Shown: in pieces, positions 23,815 to 32,826 of the stretch
Layout of the letters: every line of letters starts with the position of its first letter
How positions within the stretch are numbered: position 1 is the stretch's first letter
NCBI GenBank assembly: GCA_903823665.1
Contig: CAIJTR010000145.1
Span: 1 to 43,816, forward strand
DNA length: 43,816 nt
DNA from: an uncultured Rhodospirillales bacterium
GTDB lineage: Bacteria; Pseudomonadota; Alphaproteobacteria; Acetobacterales; Acetobacteraceae
Reading direction: 5' to 3'
Translations under genes and position numbers: made by a program
The notes under the pieces: model-generated
Seen by the model: only the letters and a program-made list of their open reading frames with translations
Databases searched by the model: none
Told to the model about the DNA's origin: nothing

Positions 23815-26181
23815 CTAGAAGCCGAGGCTCACGCTGCCATAGACGAGGCGACCCGGCAGAAACGAATACGCAAGGCTGGTGTTGTTGATGTTGGTCAGAC
23901 CCGTGGGATCACCCGAGATCTCGGTCGTGTTCTTGTGGTCGAACACGTTGTAGATGCCGAGTTTGACCTGGGCGGTTTTGCCGACGCCCAGACCGTGCAG
24001 GTAATCGGTGCGGAAGCCGACGACGAGGTCGGTGGTGTTGTATGGCTTGATGTAGTTCAGGCTGGCCGCAGTGGTAGCAGATCCCTGCTTCTGGCCGCTG
24101 CTGCCGTAGGCACCGCCGGTGAACTTCTGGATCAGCGAGCCGAAGAAGCGCCCGTCGTCGTAAATGGCACCGCCCGCGGTGGTGTAGTCCGGCGCATCGC
24201 CGACGCGCAGGCCCTTGTTGGCACCCGATGTGTATTTCGCACCGATCAAAGCACCGCTGGCATAGGCGGACAGGCCGTTGATGATCGAGTAGCTACCTTC
24301 AGCTTCAGCACCACGATACTCAGCCGTGCCGCCATTGGCGTAGATCTGCTGGCCGGTCGGCAGGTTGGTAACCACTGGGAAGTTGGTAGCACGCACCTGA
24401 TAGATGTCCGCATCAGCCGTGATGCGCTCGCTCTTGTAGACCGCACCGGCCTGGAAGTTGGTCGTGGTCTGCGGCTTGATGCCGCCGATTGCCGGATTGA
24501 ACACGTAATAGGCCGAGACTGATGGCGCGAGGAAACCCTGCGAGGCCTGCGCATAGACGTTCACATTTGGTGTGACTTTGTAGTTCGCAGCAAGGAACGG
24601 CAGGCTGGTGTCGTAGGTGTGCGAGTAAAACAGCGGCTGCAGCGTGGTCTGGTTGACCAGCGCGTCGTGATCGCGGCGGAAGCTCTCGTACTTATAGCCC
24701 GGCGTGATCGTCAGACGCTCGATCGGCGTCCATTCATATTCGATGAAGGGCTGGAAGTTGTTGATGGTCGAGTTCAGATTTAGCTTGTAGGAGGCCTGCA
24801 GGCTGTTGCCCAAGGATGGGAAAGTCTGCCCGGTCGTGTAGTTGATGTATTCCTGCAAACGCTCGTTGTTGACCTGCTCCACCCACAGACCGGCGCGCAA
24901 CTTGCCGCTGAAGATACCGGCGTTGACGGTGTAATCCGCCTTCAGCACGTCGCCATAGGCGCGGTAGTTGTTGTTCTTGATATAGCCGACAACGTTGCCG
25001 TTGACGACGCCGAGCACGTTCACCTTGGTTTTGCCGCCGGTGATGGTCGGAATGGAGACCGTGGTGATGGTGCCACCGTTGGCCGTCGTTGAATTGCCTT
25101 CGATGGTCTGATTGTTGCCGTTGTTCTGCAACGCCGGATAGTCATAGGCGTAGGTATAGACCTTGTTTTCGACATGGAAGTTGCCGATGCTGCCTTCAAG
25201 GGCGATGTATTCGAGATCTGTCCGCTTCTGCGAGTTGTTGTAGCCGACATATTGCTGGCTCAGCGGGTTGTTGTTCACCGCGCCATATTTTTTGCCGTAG
25301 GCCAGGATTTGCGGATAGGTGGCGGCCACCACGTTGTTATAGTTCTCAAACCCATAGGCGGAGAACAGCGTCAGCTTGAAGTTGTCCTGCTTCTCTTCGA
25401 TCTTCGCGAGATACTGGTTCTGGTTGTATTTGCCGTAGTTGATGGCTCCGGCGGTGTAGGCGTTGGAATATTGGAACAGGGCACGGATGCCGGTGTTGCC
25501 GAGCTTGCCGGTCTGGATGGTGTAGTTGTCCTGGATCGTGGTGTTGCTGCCATACGATCCGGAGACGTTGCCGCCAAAGGTGTCGCTGAGATCGTAGGAG
25601 TTCAGCGACAGCGTGCCGCCGAACGGCGCGTAGCCAATTTGCGAAGCGCCACCCGGACCGCGATCGACCACCGCACCGCCGATGAAGGCGCTTGGGAAAT
25701 AGGCGGCCGAGTGATGGGTGGGGTCGTTGGCGTCACCGAACGGGATGCCGTCGAAGGTGATGTCGTACTGACCGTCCTGGAACCCACGCCAGCCGCCCTT
25801 GGTGTCACCGAGCAGGCCGTTCGGGTTCGAGCTGAAATAGCCGGGCGTGTATTTCACAACCTCGTTGTAGTCCCCAGTCGGAGGGACCAGATCGCGGATC
25901 ACCTTGTCGCTGACGATGGAGCCGGGCTGGTACGATTCCAGCGAGCCCTGTGTGGGTGCGAGGGCCGGTGCGGAACCTGCGGGAGCCTTGCTGCCAACGG
26001 CGGCTGGGCTTGCGAGCGGAAGTGCGCCACCGCCGGTGCCAGTCCCGTTCGACTGCACATCCACGGGGCCAATGTCAGTGGATTGGGCGACGGCGGACCC
26101 GGCCGCCAGGACCATAGCAGCCATCGAGATCGAGGCGTACAGCATGGCCCGGCGGGCAGAGCTGGGTTTTGTCATATTCAT
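23815..26181 (-). CDS. TonB-dependent outer-membrane receptor
   Basis: This is an outer-membrane channel of about 788 residues. The signal peptide ends around residue 33 (AGSAVAQS); a short linker rich in Gly, Ala and Pro follows, then the plug domain (about 80-210) with VIRDLVPPTGDYNEVVKYTP and VVDRGPGG. The rest is a Tyr- and Asn-rich 22-strand-type barrel ending in GSVSLGF with the terminal Phe used for barrel assembly. There is no N-terminal STN signalling domain. ATG 26181 has AAGG about 6 bases upstream; TTG 26184 and ATG 26175 are alternatives. Its substrate (siderophore, metal, vitamin or carbohydrate) cannot be read. Energy is probably supplied by the adjacent tonB-exbDB genes. Confidence 0.92.
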   Translation of the reverse strand: MNMTKPSSARRAMLYASISMAAMVLAAGSAVAQSTDIGPVDVQSNGTGTGGGALPLASPAAVGSKAPAGSAPALAPTQGSLESYQPGSIVSDKVIRDLVPPTGDYNEVVKYTPGYFSSNPNGLLGDTKGGWRGFQDGQYDITFDGIPFGDANDPTHHSAAYFPSAFIGGAVVDRGPGGASQIGYAPFGGTLSLNSYDLSDTFGGNVSGSYGSNTTIQDNYTIQTGKLGNTGIRALFQYSNAYTAGAINYGKYNQNQYLAKIEEKQDNFKLTLFSAYGFENYNNVVAATYPQILAYGKKYGAVNNNPLSQQYVGYNNSQKRTDLEYIALEGSIGNFHVENKVYTYAYDYPALQNNGNNQTIEGNSTTANGGTITTVSIPTITGGKTKVNVLGVVNGNVVGYIKNNNYRAYGDVLKADYTVNAGIFSGKLRAGLWVEQVNNERLQEYINYTTGQTFPSLGNSLQASYKLNLNSTINNFQPFIEYEWTPIERLTITPGYKYESFRRDHDALVNQTTLQPLFYSHTYDTSLPFLAANYKVTPNVNVYAQASQGFLAPSVSAYYVFNPAIGGIKPQTTTNFQAGAVYKSERITADADIYQVRATNFPVVTNLPTGQQIYANGGTAEYRGAEAEGSYSIINGLSAYASGALIGAKYTSGANKGLRVGDAPDYTTAGGAIYDDGRFFGSLIQKFTGGAYGSSGQKQGSATTAASLNYIKPYNTTDLVVGFRTDYLHGLGVGKTAQVKLGIYNVFDHKNTTEISGDPTGLTNINNTSLAYSFLPGRLVYGSVSLGF

Positions 26182-26256
26182 CAACGCCTTTATGCAATGA
26201 GCCGCGCACCCGGGCCCTTCATTTGTGGGATGCGTCGTAACAGTCGGTTTCCGAAA

Positions 26257-26309
26257 TTTGATGACTTCACGGCGTCAAACCGATGACAAAACGGTAAAGG
26301 TTTGATGAC
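26257..26309. promoter_or_regulatory. Direct repeat TTTGATGAC upstream of the receptor
   Basis: TTTGATGAC occurs at 26257-26265 and again at 26301-26309, with GTCAAA (26274-26279) in inverted orientation between them. The stretch lies in the 225-base divergent gap between the receptor and the TetR gene and is more AT-rich than its surroundings. It may be a regulator site for the receptor promoter. No Fur box was recognised. Confidence 0.35.
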
Positions 26310-26318
26310 GTGATTTTT

Positions 26319-26335
26319 ATGCTGCATCGCAGCAT
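26319..26335. promoter_or_regulatory. Short palindrome ATGCTGC-ATC-GCAGCAT
   Basis: Two 7-base arms (26319-26325 and 26329-26335) flank ATC, just after the TTTGATGAC repeats. It lacks a U-run on either strand, so an operator half or a leader hairpin is more likely than a terminator. Confidence 0.3.
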
Positions 26336-26370
26336 GACTCTGAATGCGACTTGAAAATCTGATGGCGACA

Positions 26371-26392
26371 TGAGAATGAACGTTCATTCTCA
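26371..26392. promoter_or_regulatory. TetR-type operator (22-base perfect palindrome)
   Basis: The half-site TGAGAATGAAC is followed at once by its exact complement, and the core ATGAACGTTCAT is of the kind bound by TetR/AcrR repressors of RND pumps. It sits 14 bases before the TetR start codon, where repressor binding would block transcription of the whole tetR-adaptor-pump operon. Confidence 0.8.
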
Positions 26393-26406
26393 AAGAGGCC
26401 TTTGCC

Positions 26407-27021
26407 ATGGCGTCCGACTCCAAAGCCGTTCCTGACCAAGCCTCCCGCCGCCGGCAGATCGCCCGTGCGGCGCTGAACTGCTTTCGCCGGTCGGGTTTTC
26501 ATGGTGCTTCGATGCAGGACATTTGCGCCGAGGCGGGCATGTCCGCTGGCGCGCTGTATCGCTACTTTCCCAGCAAGGCCGCCATCATTGTGGCGATTGC
26601 CGAGGCGGAGCGGGAGAGCCATGCGCTGATGTTTCAGCCGCTTGAAGAAGCTGCTGACCCGTTAGCAGCCTTGCAAGAACTGGGTGCAAATTTCATTCGC
26701 CAGCAGCTCGACGGCACTAGCGAATTGCTCACCGCCGATGTGCTGGCCGAGGCGGCGCGCAATCCGGATGTGAAGGCGGCTTTGGAGCGCAATGCCGCCT
26801 TCGCGCACGAGACTGTCACCCGGGCTCTGCTGCGGGGCCAGGATCTTGGCGTGGTTGATCCCGATTTGGATGTGGCGGCAGCTTGCCATCTGATCATTGC
26901 GCTCGGTGATGGCCTTTGCACCCAGCTTGGTGGTCCGGCGCAGTTGAGTGCGGACCGTATCGTGCAGGCGCTACAAACAATGCTGCAACGCTTTTGCCGC
27001 CCTGTGGGAGGGCGCGCATGA
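26407..27021 (+). CDS. TetR/AcrR-family transcriptional regulator
   Basis: This 204-residue protein has an N-terminal helix-turn-helix at about residues 15-58: QIARAALNCFRRSGFHGASM, then IC-EAGMSAGALYRYFPSKA with the family's typical recognition helix. The C-terminal ligand domain contains LGANFIRQQLDG and DLDVAAACHLIIALGDGL, as in repressors of efflux operons. A perfect palindrome lies just upstream, so autoregulation is likely. Its stop overlaps the adaptor start (ATGA), so regulator and pump are on one transcript. Confidence 0.93.
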   Translation: MASDSKAVPDQASRRRQIARAALNCFRRSGFHGASMQDICAEAGMSAGALYRYFPSKAAIIVAIAEAERESHALMFQPLEEAADPLAALQELGANFIRQQLDGTSELLTADVLAEAARNPDVKAALERNAAFAHETVTRALLRGQDLGVVDPDLDVAAACHLIIALGDGLCTQLGGPAQLSADRIVQALQTMLQRFCRPVGGRA

Positions 27022-28190
27022 TCCGCGTGATTATTGCCCTTGGGCTGGCATTCTGTTTGATGGCGATGGCGCTCGATGCGTTTGGTCAGACGCCCGCCGC
27101 CGGACCGACCGCGCCGCCGCCTGCCGTCACGGTGGTGGCCGCGCGCCAGGGTAAAATTATCGAGACAACCGCAGTGACGGGCACTCTGGCTGCGCGGGAG
27201 GAAATTCTCGTCAATCCCCAAATTGATCAGCAGGCGATCACTGAAATTCTGGCCGATGAGGGCGATCATGTTGAAAAAGGGCAGGTGCTGGCCCGGCTGC
27301 AACGCGACACGCTGATGGCCAATCTGGCGCAGTATGATGCGCAGATTGCCCACGCGGAGGCTGCGGCGGCGCAGGCGCGGGCGCAGATTGCTCAGATGAA
27401 TGCGACGATGACGGAGGCGAATATCTCGCTCAATCGCGGCAAGCGGTTGCTGTCCACCGGCGACACGTCTCGTGAGACGGTCGATCAGCGGCAGGCAGCG
27501 AATGATGTGGCGGCAGCGCAGCTGCAGGCAGCGCAGGGCAGTTTGGCAGCTGCGTTGGCGGATCGCGCTCTGGCGGCAGCACAGCGGCAGGAAATTGCGG
27601 TGAAGCTGGATCGGACGGATATTCGTGCACCCACGGCGGGGATCATCAGCCGGCGCAGCGCTCGGTTGGGGGCGGTGGTGGGCATGACCGGGGAGCCGCT
27701 GTTCCGGCTGATATCCAACGGCACTCTGGAGCTGGAGGCCAACGTGCCGGAGACCGTGCTGGCGCGGCTGCGGCCCGGTCAGACGGCGCGGATCGATGTC
27801 ACCGGGCATGACGAGCCTCGCGAGGGACATGTGCGGCTGGTGGCCCCGGAGGTTTCGATGGCCACGCGGCTGGGGCGGGTTCGCATCACGCTGGATAGCA
27901 GCGACGGGCTGGCGCTCGGCGCGTTCTGCCGGGGGCGGGTGGAGGTAGCGCGGGCGCAGGGTGTGCTCGTGCCGACATCAGCGGTGCTGACCAAGCCGGG
28001 CGGTGCGGAGTTACAGGTGGTCAAGGGCGGCGTGGTGGAGACGCGGCAGATTCATGTCGGCCTGCGCAGTGACGGGATGGCGCAGATTGCCTCAGGGCTT
28101 GCGGATGGCGAGCAGGTGGTGGCGATCTCCGGCACGTTCGTGCGCAATGGCGATCATGTGGTGGCGGTGTCCGCCCAGGCCGGGGGCTGA
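27018..28190 (+). CDS. RND efflux periplasmic adaptor (HlyD/AcrA family)
   Basis: This 390-residue membrane-fusion protein links the RND pump to an outer-membrane channel. The signal sequence covers residues 1-24 (GLAFCLMAMALDAFGQ). The lipoyl half-motif ILADEGDHVEKGQVLARLQ lies at about 77-95. A coiled-coil hairpin rich in Ala and Gln (about 100-195) follows, then the second lipoyl half with DIRAPTAGIISRRSARLGAVV, and the beta-barrel and proximal domains to the end. The start overlaps the TetR stop as ATGA, which excludes the longer upstream frame. No outer-membrane factor gene is in the window. Confidence 0.93.
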   Translation: MIRVIIALGLAFCLMAMALDAFGQTPAAGPTAPPPAVTVVAARQGKIIETTAVTGTLAAREEILVNPQIDQQAITEILADEGDHVEKGQVLARLQRDTLMANLAQYDAQIAHAEAAAAQARAQIAQMNATMTEANISLNRGKRLLSTGDTSRETVDQRQAANDVAAAQLQAAQGSLAAALADRALAAAQRQEIAVKLDRTDIRAPTAGIISRRSARLGAVVGMTGEPLFRLISNGTLELEANVPETVLARLRPGQTARIDVTGHDEPREGHVRLVAPEVSMATRLGRVRITLDSSDGLALGAFCRGRVEVARAQGVLVPTSAVLTKPGGAELQVVKGGVVETRQIHVGLRSDGMAQIASGLADGEQVVAISGTFVRNGDHVVAVSAQAGG

Positions 28191-28192
28191 GG

Positions 28193-31100
28193 ATGGCGTT
28201 TCGCATCTCTGGTGCGTCGGTTCGCAACCCCACCGTGTCGCTTGTGCTGTTTGCCGTGTTGTTTGTGCTCGGCATCGTGTCGTTCAAGCTGATCCCGATC
28301 ACCAATGCGCCGAACGTTGATATTCCGATCATCGCCGTCACCATCGCGCAAAGTGGCGCTGCACCTTCTGAGCTCGAGGCGCAGGTGACGAAGAAGGTGG
28401 AGGACAGTGTGGCCTCCGTCACCGGGGTGAAGCACGTGACCTCGACGGTGACGGACGGAGTATCGCTGACCTCGGTGGAACTGCGCCTGGAGATCAGCAC
28501 AGACCGGGCGCTGAACGATGTGAAGGACGCGGTGGCGAAAATTCGCGCCGATCTGCCGCGCACGATCGACGAGCCGATTATCGAGCGGATCGATGTCGTG
28601 GGGCAGTCCATCCTCACCTACGCGGTGAGTGCGCCGGGGCGAACGCTGGAAGGCTTAAGCTGGTTCGTGGACGATACCACCATTCGCGCACTTCAGGGCG
28701 TGGCTGGCGTGGGGCAGGTGAAGCGCATCGGTGGCGTTGCGCGCGAAATTCGGGTCACGCTTGACCCTGCGGTGATTGCCGGGCTGGGGCTTTCGGCTGC
28801 CAATATCAATGCGCAGTTGGCCGCGACCTCAGTTGATCTGGCAGGCGGGCGTGGCGATCTCGGCGGCAAGCAGCAGACCATTCGCACGCTGGCGGGGTCT
28901 CGCACGGTGGAGGAATTGGCGCAGACGAGGATTGTCCTGCCGGGTGGGCGGGATATGCGGCTGGGCGATCTGGGTGAGATCACGGATTTCTACGAGGAGC
29001 CGGTGGGATTCGCGCGGCTGGATGGGCGTGAGCCGGTGGTGGCGGTGGCGATCTTCCGCGCCAAAGGGGCGAGTGAGGTGGATGTGGCGGACCGGGTGGC
29101 GGCAAAGTTGGCCTCCATCGCCGCCGAGCATTCCGATGTCAGCTATCGCTTGATCGATGACGGTGTGCGCATCAGCCGGGGCGGGTATCTCTCGGCCATG
29201 CACTCGCTGATCGAGGGGGCGATCCTCGCGGTGGTGGTGGTGATGCTGTTCCTGCGGGACTGGCGGGCCACGCTGCTGGCGGCGATTGCCATTCCGCTGT
29301 CGATCATCCCCACGTTCGCGGCGATGCAGGCAATGGGGTTTTCGCTCAATTTCATCAGTCTGCTGGCGATCACGCTGGTGACGGGCATTCTGGTCGATGA
29401 CGCGATTGTGGAGGTGGAGAACATCGTCCGCCACATCCGCATGGGCAAACCGCCCTTCGATGCGGCGATTGAGGCGGCGGATGAAATCGGGCTGGCGGTG
29501 GTGGCGATCACGCTGACGATTGTGGCGGTGTTCGCCCCGGTGAGCTTCATGGGCGGCATTCCCGGCCAGTATTTCAAGCAGTTCGGGCTGACGGTGGCGG
29601 CCGCGGTGCTGGTGTCGTTGCTGGTCGCGCGGCTGATCACGCCGCTGGCCGGTGCGTATTTGCTGCGGCCGCATCGTGGCCGGGTGGAGGAGGCACCGGA
29701 TAGCCGGCTGATGCGCGCTTATCTTGGCGTGTTGCGCATGACCATCGCGGCCCCGAAGCGGACGCTGCTGGTGGGGCTCGTACTGTTTGGGCTGTCGCTG
29801 TTCTCCACCACGTTGCTGCCCACGGGGTTTCTGCCGTCACAGGACACGAGCCGGATTGTTCTGTGGCTGGAATTGCCGCCCGGGGCCACGCTGGACGACA
29901 CGCGCGCCAAGACCGATGAGGCGGCGGCGGCGATGCGGAAAATCCCTGAAGTGTCCACCGTGTTCGTGATCGGCGGCACCACGCCGACCGGACAGGGGGC
30001 GGAGATCAGGCGTGCCACGATGATGGTGCATCTGGTACCGAAGGGGGATCGCAGCCGGTCGCAAAAGCAGATCGAGGCGGAGCTGTCAGTGAAGCTGGCC
30101 GGCGTGCCCGATCTGCGCGGCTGGTACGTGAACGAGCGCGGTGAGCGGGAGCTTGCGGTGACCGTCAGCGGCGATGATCCGGAGGCGCTGGAGCAGGGGG
30201 TTGCGGGTATTGAGACTGGGATGCGCGCATTGCCCGGTTTCTCCAACGTCGCCGCCAATGCGGGGGTGATCCGCCCGGAGTTGCGCATCACGCCGCGCGG
30301 CGATGAGGCGGCGCGGCTGGGCATCACCACGCAGGCGATTTCGGACGCAATTCGGGTGGCCACCATCGGCGATATTTCCGCCAATCTGGCAAAGCTGCGG
30401 GTGAATGATCGGCTGATCCCGATCCGGGTGCAGGTGGCCGACGCGCTGCGGCGTGACACGGCGGAGATCATGGCGCTGACCGTCAGCAATGCCGCGGGTT
30501 TGGCGGTGCCGATTTCGGCGGTGGCTGATATCACCGAGGGCAGTGGGCCTTCTTCCATCGAGCGGTATGATCGCAGGCGGCGGGTGGTGCTGGGGGCGGA
30601 TTTGGACAGCAAGCTGGCGCTCGGCGAGGCCTTGCAGCGTGTCTATGCGCTCCCGGCGGCCAAGCGTCTGCCCACCGGGGTACAACTGGTGAACGGCGGC
30701 GACGCTGAGATTATGGCCGAAGTGTTCTCGGGCTTCGTGCTCGCCATGGGTGCTGGGTTGATGATGGTGCTGGCCGTGCTGGTGCTGTTGTTCGGTGGCG
30801 TGTTCCAGCCATTGGTGATTTTGTTTTCGCTGCCGCTGTGTCTGGGGGGCGTGATTGCAGCACTCGTGCTGACCGGTGATCCAATCAGCCTGCCGGTGGT
30901 GATCGGCATTCTGATGCTGTTGGGGATTGTGACGAAGAACGCCATCATGCTGGTGGATTTCGCCATTGAGGAACGGGCGCGCGGGGTGGACCGGATCACC
31001 GCCATTCTTGATGCCGGGCGCAAGCGGGCGCGGCCGATTGTGATGACGACGGTGGCGATGGTGGCCGGGATGGTGCCGTCTGCCCTGGGCCTCGGCGATG

Positions 31101-31291
31101 GTGGTGAGTTTCGCGCACCGATGGCCGTCGCGGTCATTGGCGGGCTGATCGTTTCCACAGCGCTTTCGTTGTTGTTCGTGCCCGCGTTTCACATCGCGAT
31201 GGATGATTTTTCCAACTTCATCCGCAGGCCTTTCCGGCGGCAGCAACCGGTGGTGCGGAAGATTTCAGCCTTGCACGCGTTGGAGCCGTGA
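28193..31291 (+). CDS. RND efflux pump permease (HAE1-like)
   Basis: This 1032-residue inner-membrane proton/drug antiporter has the full duplicated RND plan, with twelve membrane segments and two large periplasmic loops. TM1 starts FAVLFVLGIVSFKLIP. The proton relay is intact: the Asp pair in LVDDAIVEVENIV (TM4) and Lys in IVTKNAIMLVDFAIEERARG (TM10). The motif PIVMTTVAMVAGMVPSALG near TM11 is also typical. It begins 2 bases after the adaptor stop. Substrate range is unknown; the sequence has the HAE family look, not that of heavy-metal pumps. Confidence 0.95.
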   Translation: MAFRISGASVRNPTVSLVLFAVLFVLGIVSFKLIPITNAPNVDIPIIAVTIAQSGAAPSELEAQVTKKVEDSVASVTGVKHVTSTVTDGVSLTSVELRLEISTDRALNDVKDAVAKIRADLPRTIDEPIIERIDVVGQSILTYAVSAPGRTLEGLSWFVDDTTIRALQGVAGVGQVKRIGGVAREIRVTLDPAVIAGLGLSAANINAQLAATSVDLAGGRGDLGGKQQTIRTLAGSRTVEELAQTRIVLPGGRDMRLGDLGEITDFYEEPVGFARLDGREPVVAVAIFRAKGASEVDVADRVAAKLASIAAEHSDVSYRLIDDGVRISRGGYLSAMHSLIEGAILAVVVVMLFLRDWRATLLAAIAIPLSIIPTFAAMQAMGFSLNFISLLAITLVTGILVDDAIVEVENIVRHIRMGKPPFDAAIEAADEIGLAVVAITLTIVAVFAPVSFMGGIPGQYFKQFGLTVAAAVLVSLLVARLITPLAGAYLLRPHRGRVEEAPDSRLMRAYLGVLRMTIAAPKRTLLVGLVLFGLSLFSTTLLPTGFLPSQDTSRIVLWLELPPGATLDDTRAKTDEAAAAMRKIPEVSTVFVIGGTTPTGQGAEIRRATMMVHLVPKGDRSRSQKQIEAELSVKLAGVPDLRGWYVNERGERELAVTVSGDDPEALEQGVAGIETGMRALPGFSNVAANAGVIRPELRITPRGDEAARLGITTQAISDAIRVATIGDISANLAKLRVNDRLIPIRVQVADALRRDTAEIMALTVSNAAGLAVPISAVADITEGSGPSSIERYDRRRRVVLGADLDSKLALGEALQRVYALPAAKRLPTGVQLVNGGDAEIMAEVFSGFVLAMGAGLMMVLAVLVLLFGGVFQPLVILFSLPLCLGGVIAALVLTGDPISLPVVIGILMLLGIVTKNAIMLVDFAIEERARGVDRITAILDAGRKRARPIVMTTVAMVAGMVPSALGLGDGGEFRAPMAVAVIGGLIVSTALSLLFVPAFHIAMDDFSNFIRRPFRRQQPVVRKISALHALEP

Positions 31292-31300
31292 GGATCGCTT

Positions 31301-31327
31301 TGGCGGATTGGTAACCATTACCCGCCA
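31301..31327 (+). repeat. Nested inverted repeat after the RND gene
   Basis: TGGCGG (31301-31306) pairs with CCGCCA (31322-31327), and between them lies the perfect palindrome TGGTAACCA. It begins 9 bases after the RND stop and ends 2 bases before the next ATG, so it could be a 3'-end structure or hide the start of the next gene. Confidence 0.3.
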
Positions 31328-31329
31328 TC

Positions 31330-31776
31330 ATGGAGGCCCGGCATCCAAATGAGGGCATGGCGTTGGACGCATCACTATTGGGTTGGATTGACGGCACAAT
31401 GCTGCTGCCGTTTTTCCCGTCATTTGTTCTGTTGACGGTGGCTGCGGCGCTGCTGCTGGGGCAGCCGCGCACGATTGAGGTGGAGTCGGACTGGTATCAG
31501 GAACGCTTCGTCGACCCGTGCGAGGCGGCGGCTGTAGAGGTGGGAGCGAAATTGCTTGGCGCATTACAGCCAGGTGGTGACGTTTCGGCCGCGCGCGATG
31601 CCCTGGCGCGGGCGGCGCACCGGCTGGCTGATGTCTCCATCCAAACCGGTGCCACAGGCGTATGCGGGTGGGCGCGTGCATTGGAACACGCAGCCCCGAC
31701 GGCGGAGCCTGCCATTCTAGGTGATCTGTTCGAGGCTCTGGAGGAGGAGCGGCGCACGATATTGCCGGTGGGGTAG
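31330..31776 (+). CDS. Hypothetical protein with one membrane segment
   Basis: This is a 148-residue open frame of no family I recognise. A hydrophobic stretch (about 23-44, MLLPFFPSFVLLTVAAALLLG) is followed by a mostly helical Ala- and Glu-rich part (about 65-145), so it may be a membrane-anchored helical protein. ATG 31330 lacks a clear ribosome binding site; ATG 31357 has GAGGG directly before it. It may be read with the RND operon. It ends 2 bases from the convergent enoyl-CoA hydratase-type gene. Confidence 0.55.
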   Translation: MEARHPNEGMALDASLLGWIDGTMLLPFFPSFVLLTVAAALLLGQPRTIEVESDWYQERFVDPCEAAAVEVGAKLLGALQPGGDVSAARDALARAAHRLADVSIQTGATGVCGWARALEHAAPTAEPAILGDLFEALEEERRTILPVG

Positions 31777-31778
31777 CG

Positions 31779-32747
31779 TTATGGACCAGAGATTGGGCCC
31801 CATTTCGGCGCGCGGTCCTTATCGACGACCATGGCGCGGACACCCTCGGCAAAATCGGGGTGACGTGTGACGCGCTGGACTAGGGAGAGTTCGGCGGCAA
31901 GGCATTGTGTGAGGGTACGGTTGGCTCCGGCGCGAAGGATGTCAAAGCTCCAGCGCAACGACGATGGCGACATGTTTGACAGAGTGGCCAGCGTGGTGCG
32001 CGCCCAATCGGTGTCTTCTGCGGCCAGCGCTGCCTCAATCGCCTCAATGGAATGATGGCCGAAGCATCGGTCGATCGCCTCACGGTGCGGGGCTAGGGTG
32101 AAGGGGGGCAGTGCCTCGGCAAAGCCTGCCACCACCGCCACGCCGTCACGCGCCAAAGCCCTACGCAATTTGGGGAGCTGGGCGCGTGGGACGTAATGAG
32201 TGGCGAGACCAGCATGCACTGCGTCGGTGCCGCTGAGGCGGTGGCCGGTCAGCCCGAGAAAAAGCCCAAGCTGGCCGGGCAGGCGGGGCAGCACGTGGGT
32301 TGCTCCGACATCTGGGAACAGTGCGATCGCCGTCTCGGGCATTGCGAACTGGGCAAATTCGGTGGCAATGCGGATCTGGCCATGCACCGATACGCCGATC
32401 CCGCCGCCCATGCAGAAGCCGTCGATCAAAGCGACGTAGGGCTTCGGGTAGCCCGCGATGGCGGCATTCAGGGCGTATTCGTCGGTGAAGAATTCGCGAA
32501 TTACGCTTGCGTCACCGGACAGCGCTGCATCCCGCACGGCGCGGATGTCACCGCCGGCGCAGAACGCCCGCTCGCCGGTGCCCTCGATGACAACGGCATG
32601 GATCACGGGATTATCGCGCCAGCCGGCCAGGGCCAGGGCGATTGCACGGATCATGCCCATATCGAGTGCGTTCAGCGTGCGGGGCCGGTTGAGCCTCAGA
32701 TGGGCGACACGCCCCTGCACATCCACGATCACGCTCGCCTCTTCCAT
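31779..32747 (-). CDS. 3-hydroxyisobutyryl-CoA hydrolase (crotonase superfamily)
   Basis: This 322-residue cytoplasmic enzyme releases 3-hydroxyisobutyrate from its CoA ester in valine breakdown. The crotonase core is clear: LNRPRTLNALDMGM, AFCAGGDIRAV (oxyanion hole) and DGFCMGGGIGVSVHG. The segment FAMPETAIALFPDVGATHVL is characteristic of the hydrolase rather than of enoyl-CoA hydratases, with the catalytic Glu and Asp. The C-terminal extension (about 200-322) and NMSPSSLRWSF also fit. ATG 32747 has GGGGGA 7 bases upstream. No other valine-pathway gene is adjacent. It is divergent from the pseudo-ABC module. Confidence 0.88.
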   Translation of the reverse strand: MEEASVIVDVQGRVAHLRLNRPRTLNALDMGMIRAIALALAGWRDNPVIHAVVIEGTGERAFCAGGDIRAVRDAALSGDASVIREFFTDEYALNAAIAGYPKPYVALIDGFCMGGGIGVSVHGQIRIATEFAQFAMPETAIALFPDVGATHVLPRLPGQLGLFLGLTGHRLSGTDAVHAGLATHYVPRAQLPKLRRALARDGVAVVAGFAEALPPFTLAPHREAIDRCFGHHSIEAIEAALAAEDTDWARTTLATLSNMSPSSLRWSFDILRAGANRTLTQCLAAELSLVQRVTRHPDFAEGVRAMVVDKDRAPKWGPISGP

Positions 32748-32826
32748 GCCTCGTCCCCCTGTTCACAACAACGTCTTAGCGTCGAACAGACATTGCCCCA
32801 AGCCTGCCGCCAAGTGATAAGGGGGT

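Noticed and set aside
26185-26300. Fur box upstream of the TonB-dependent receptor
   Set aside because: No sequence close to the GATAAT-type inverted hexamers was found, so iron control is not claimed.
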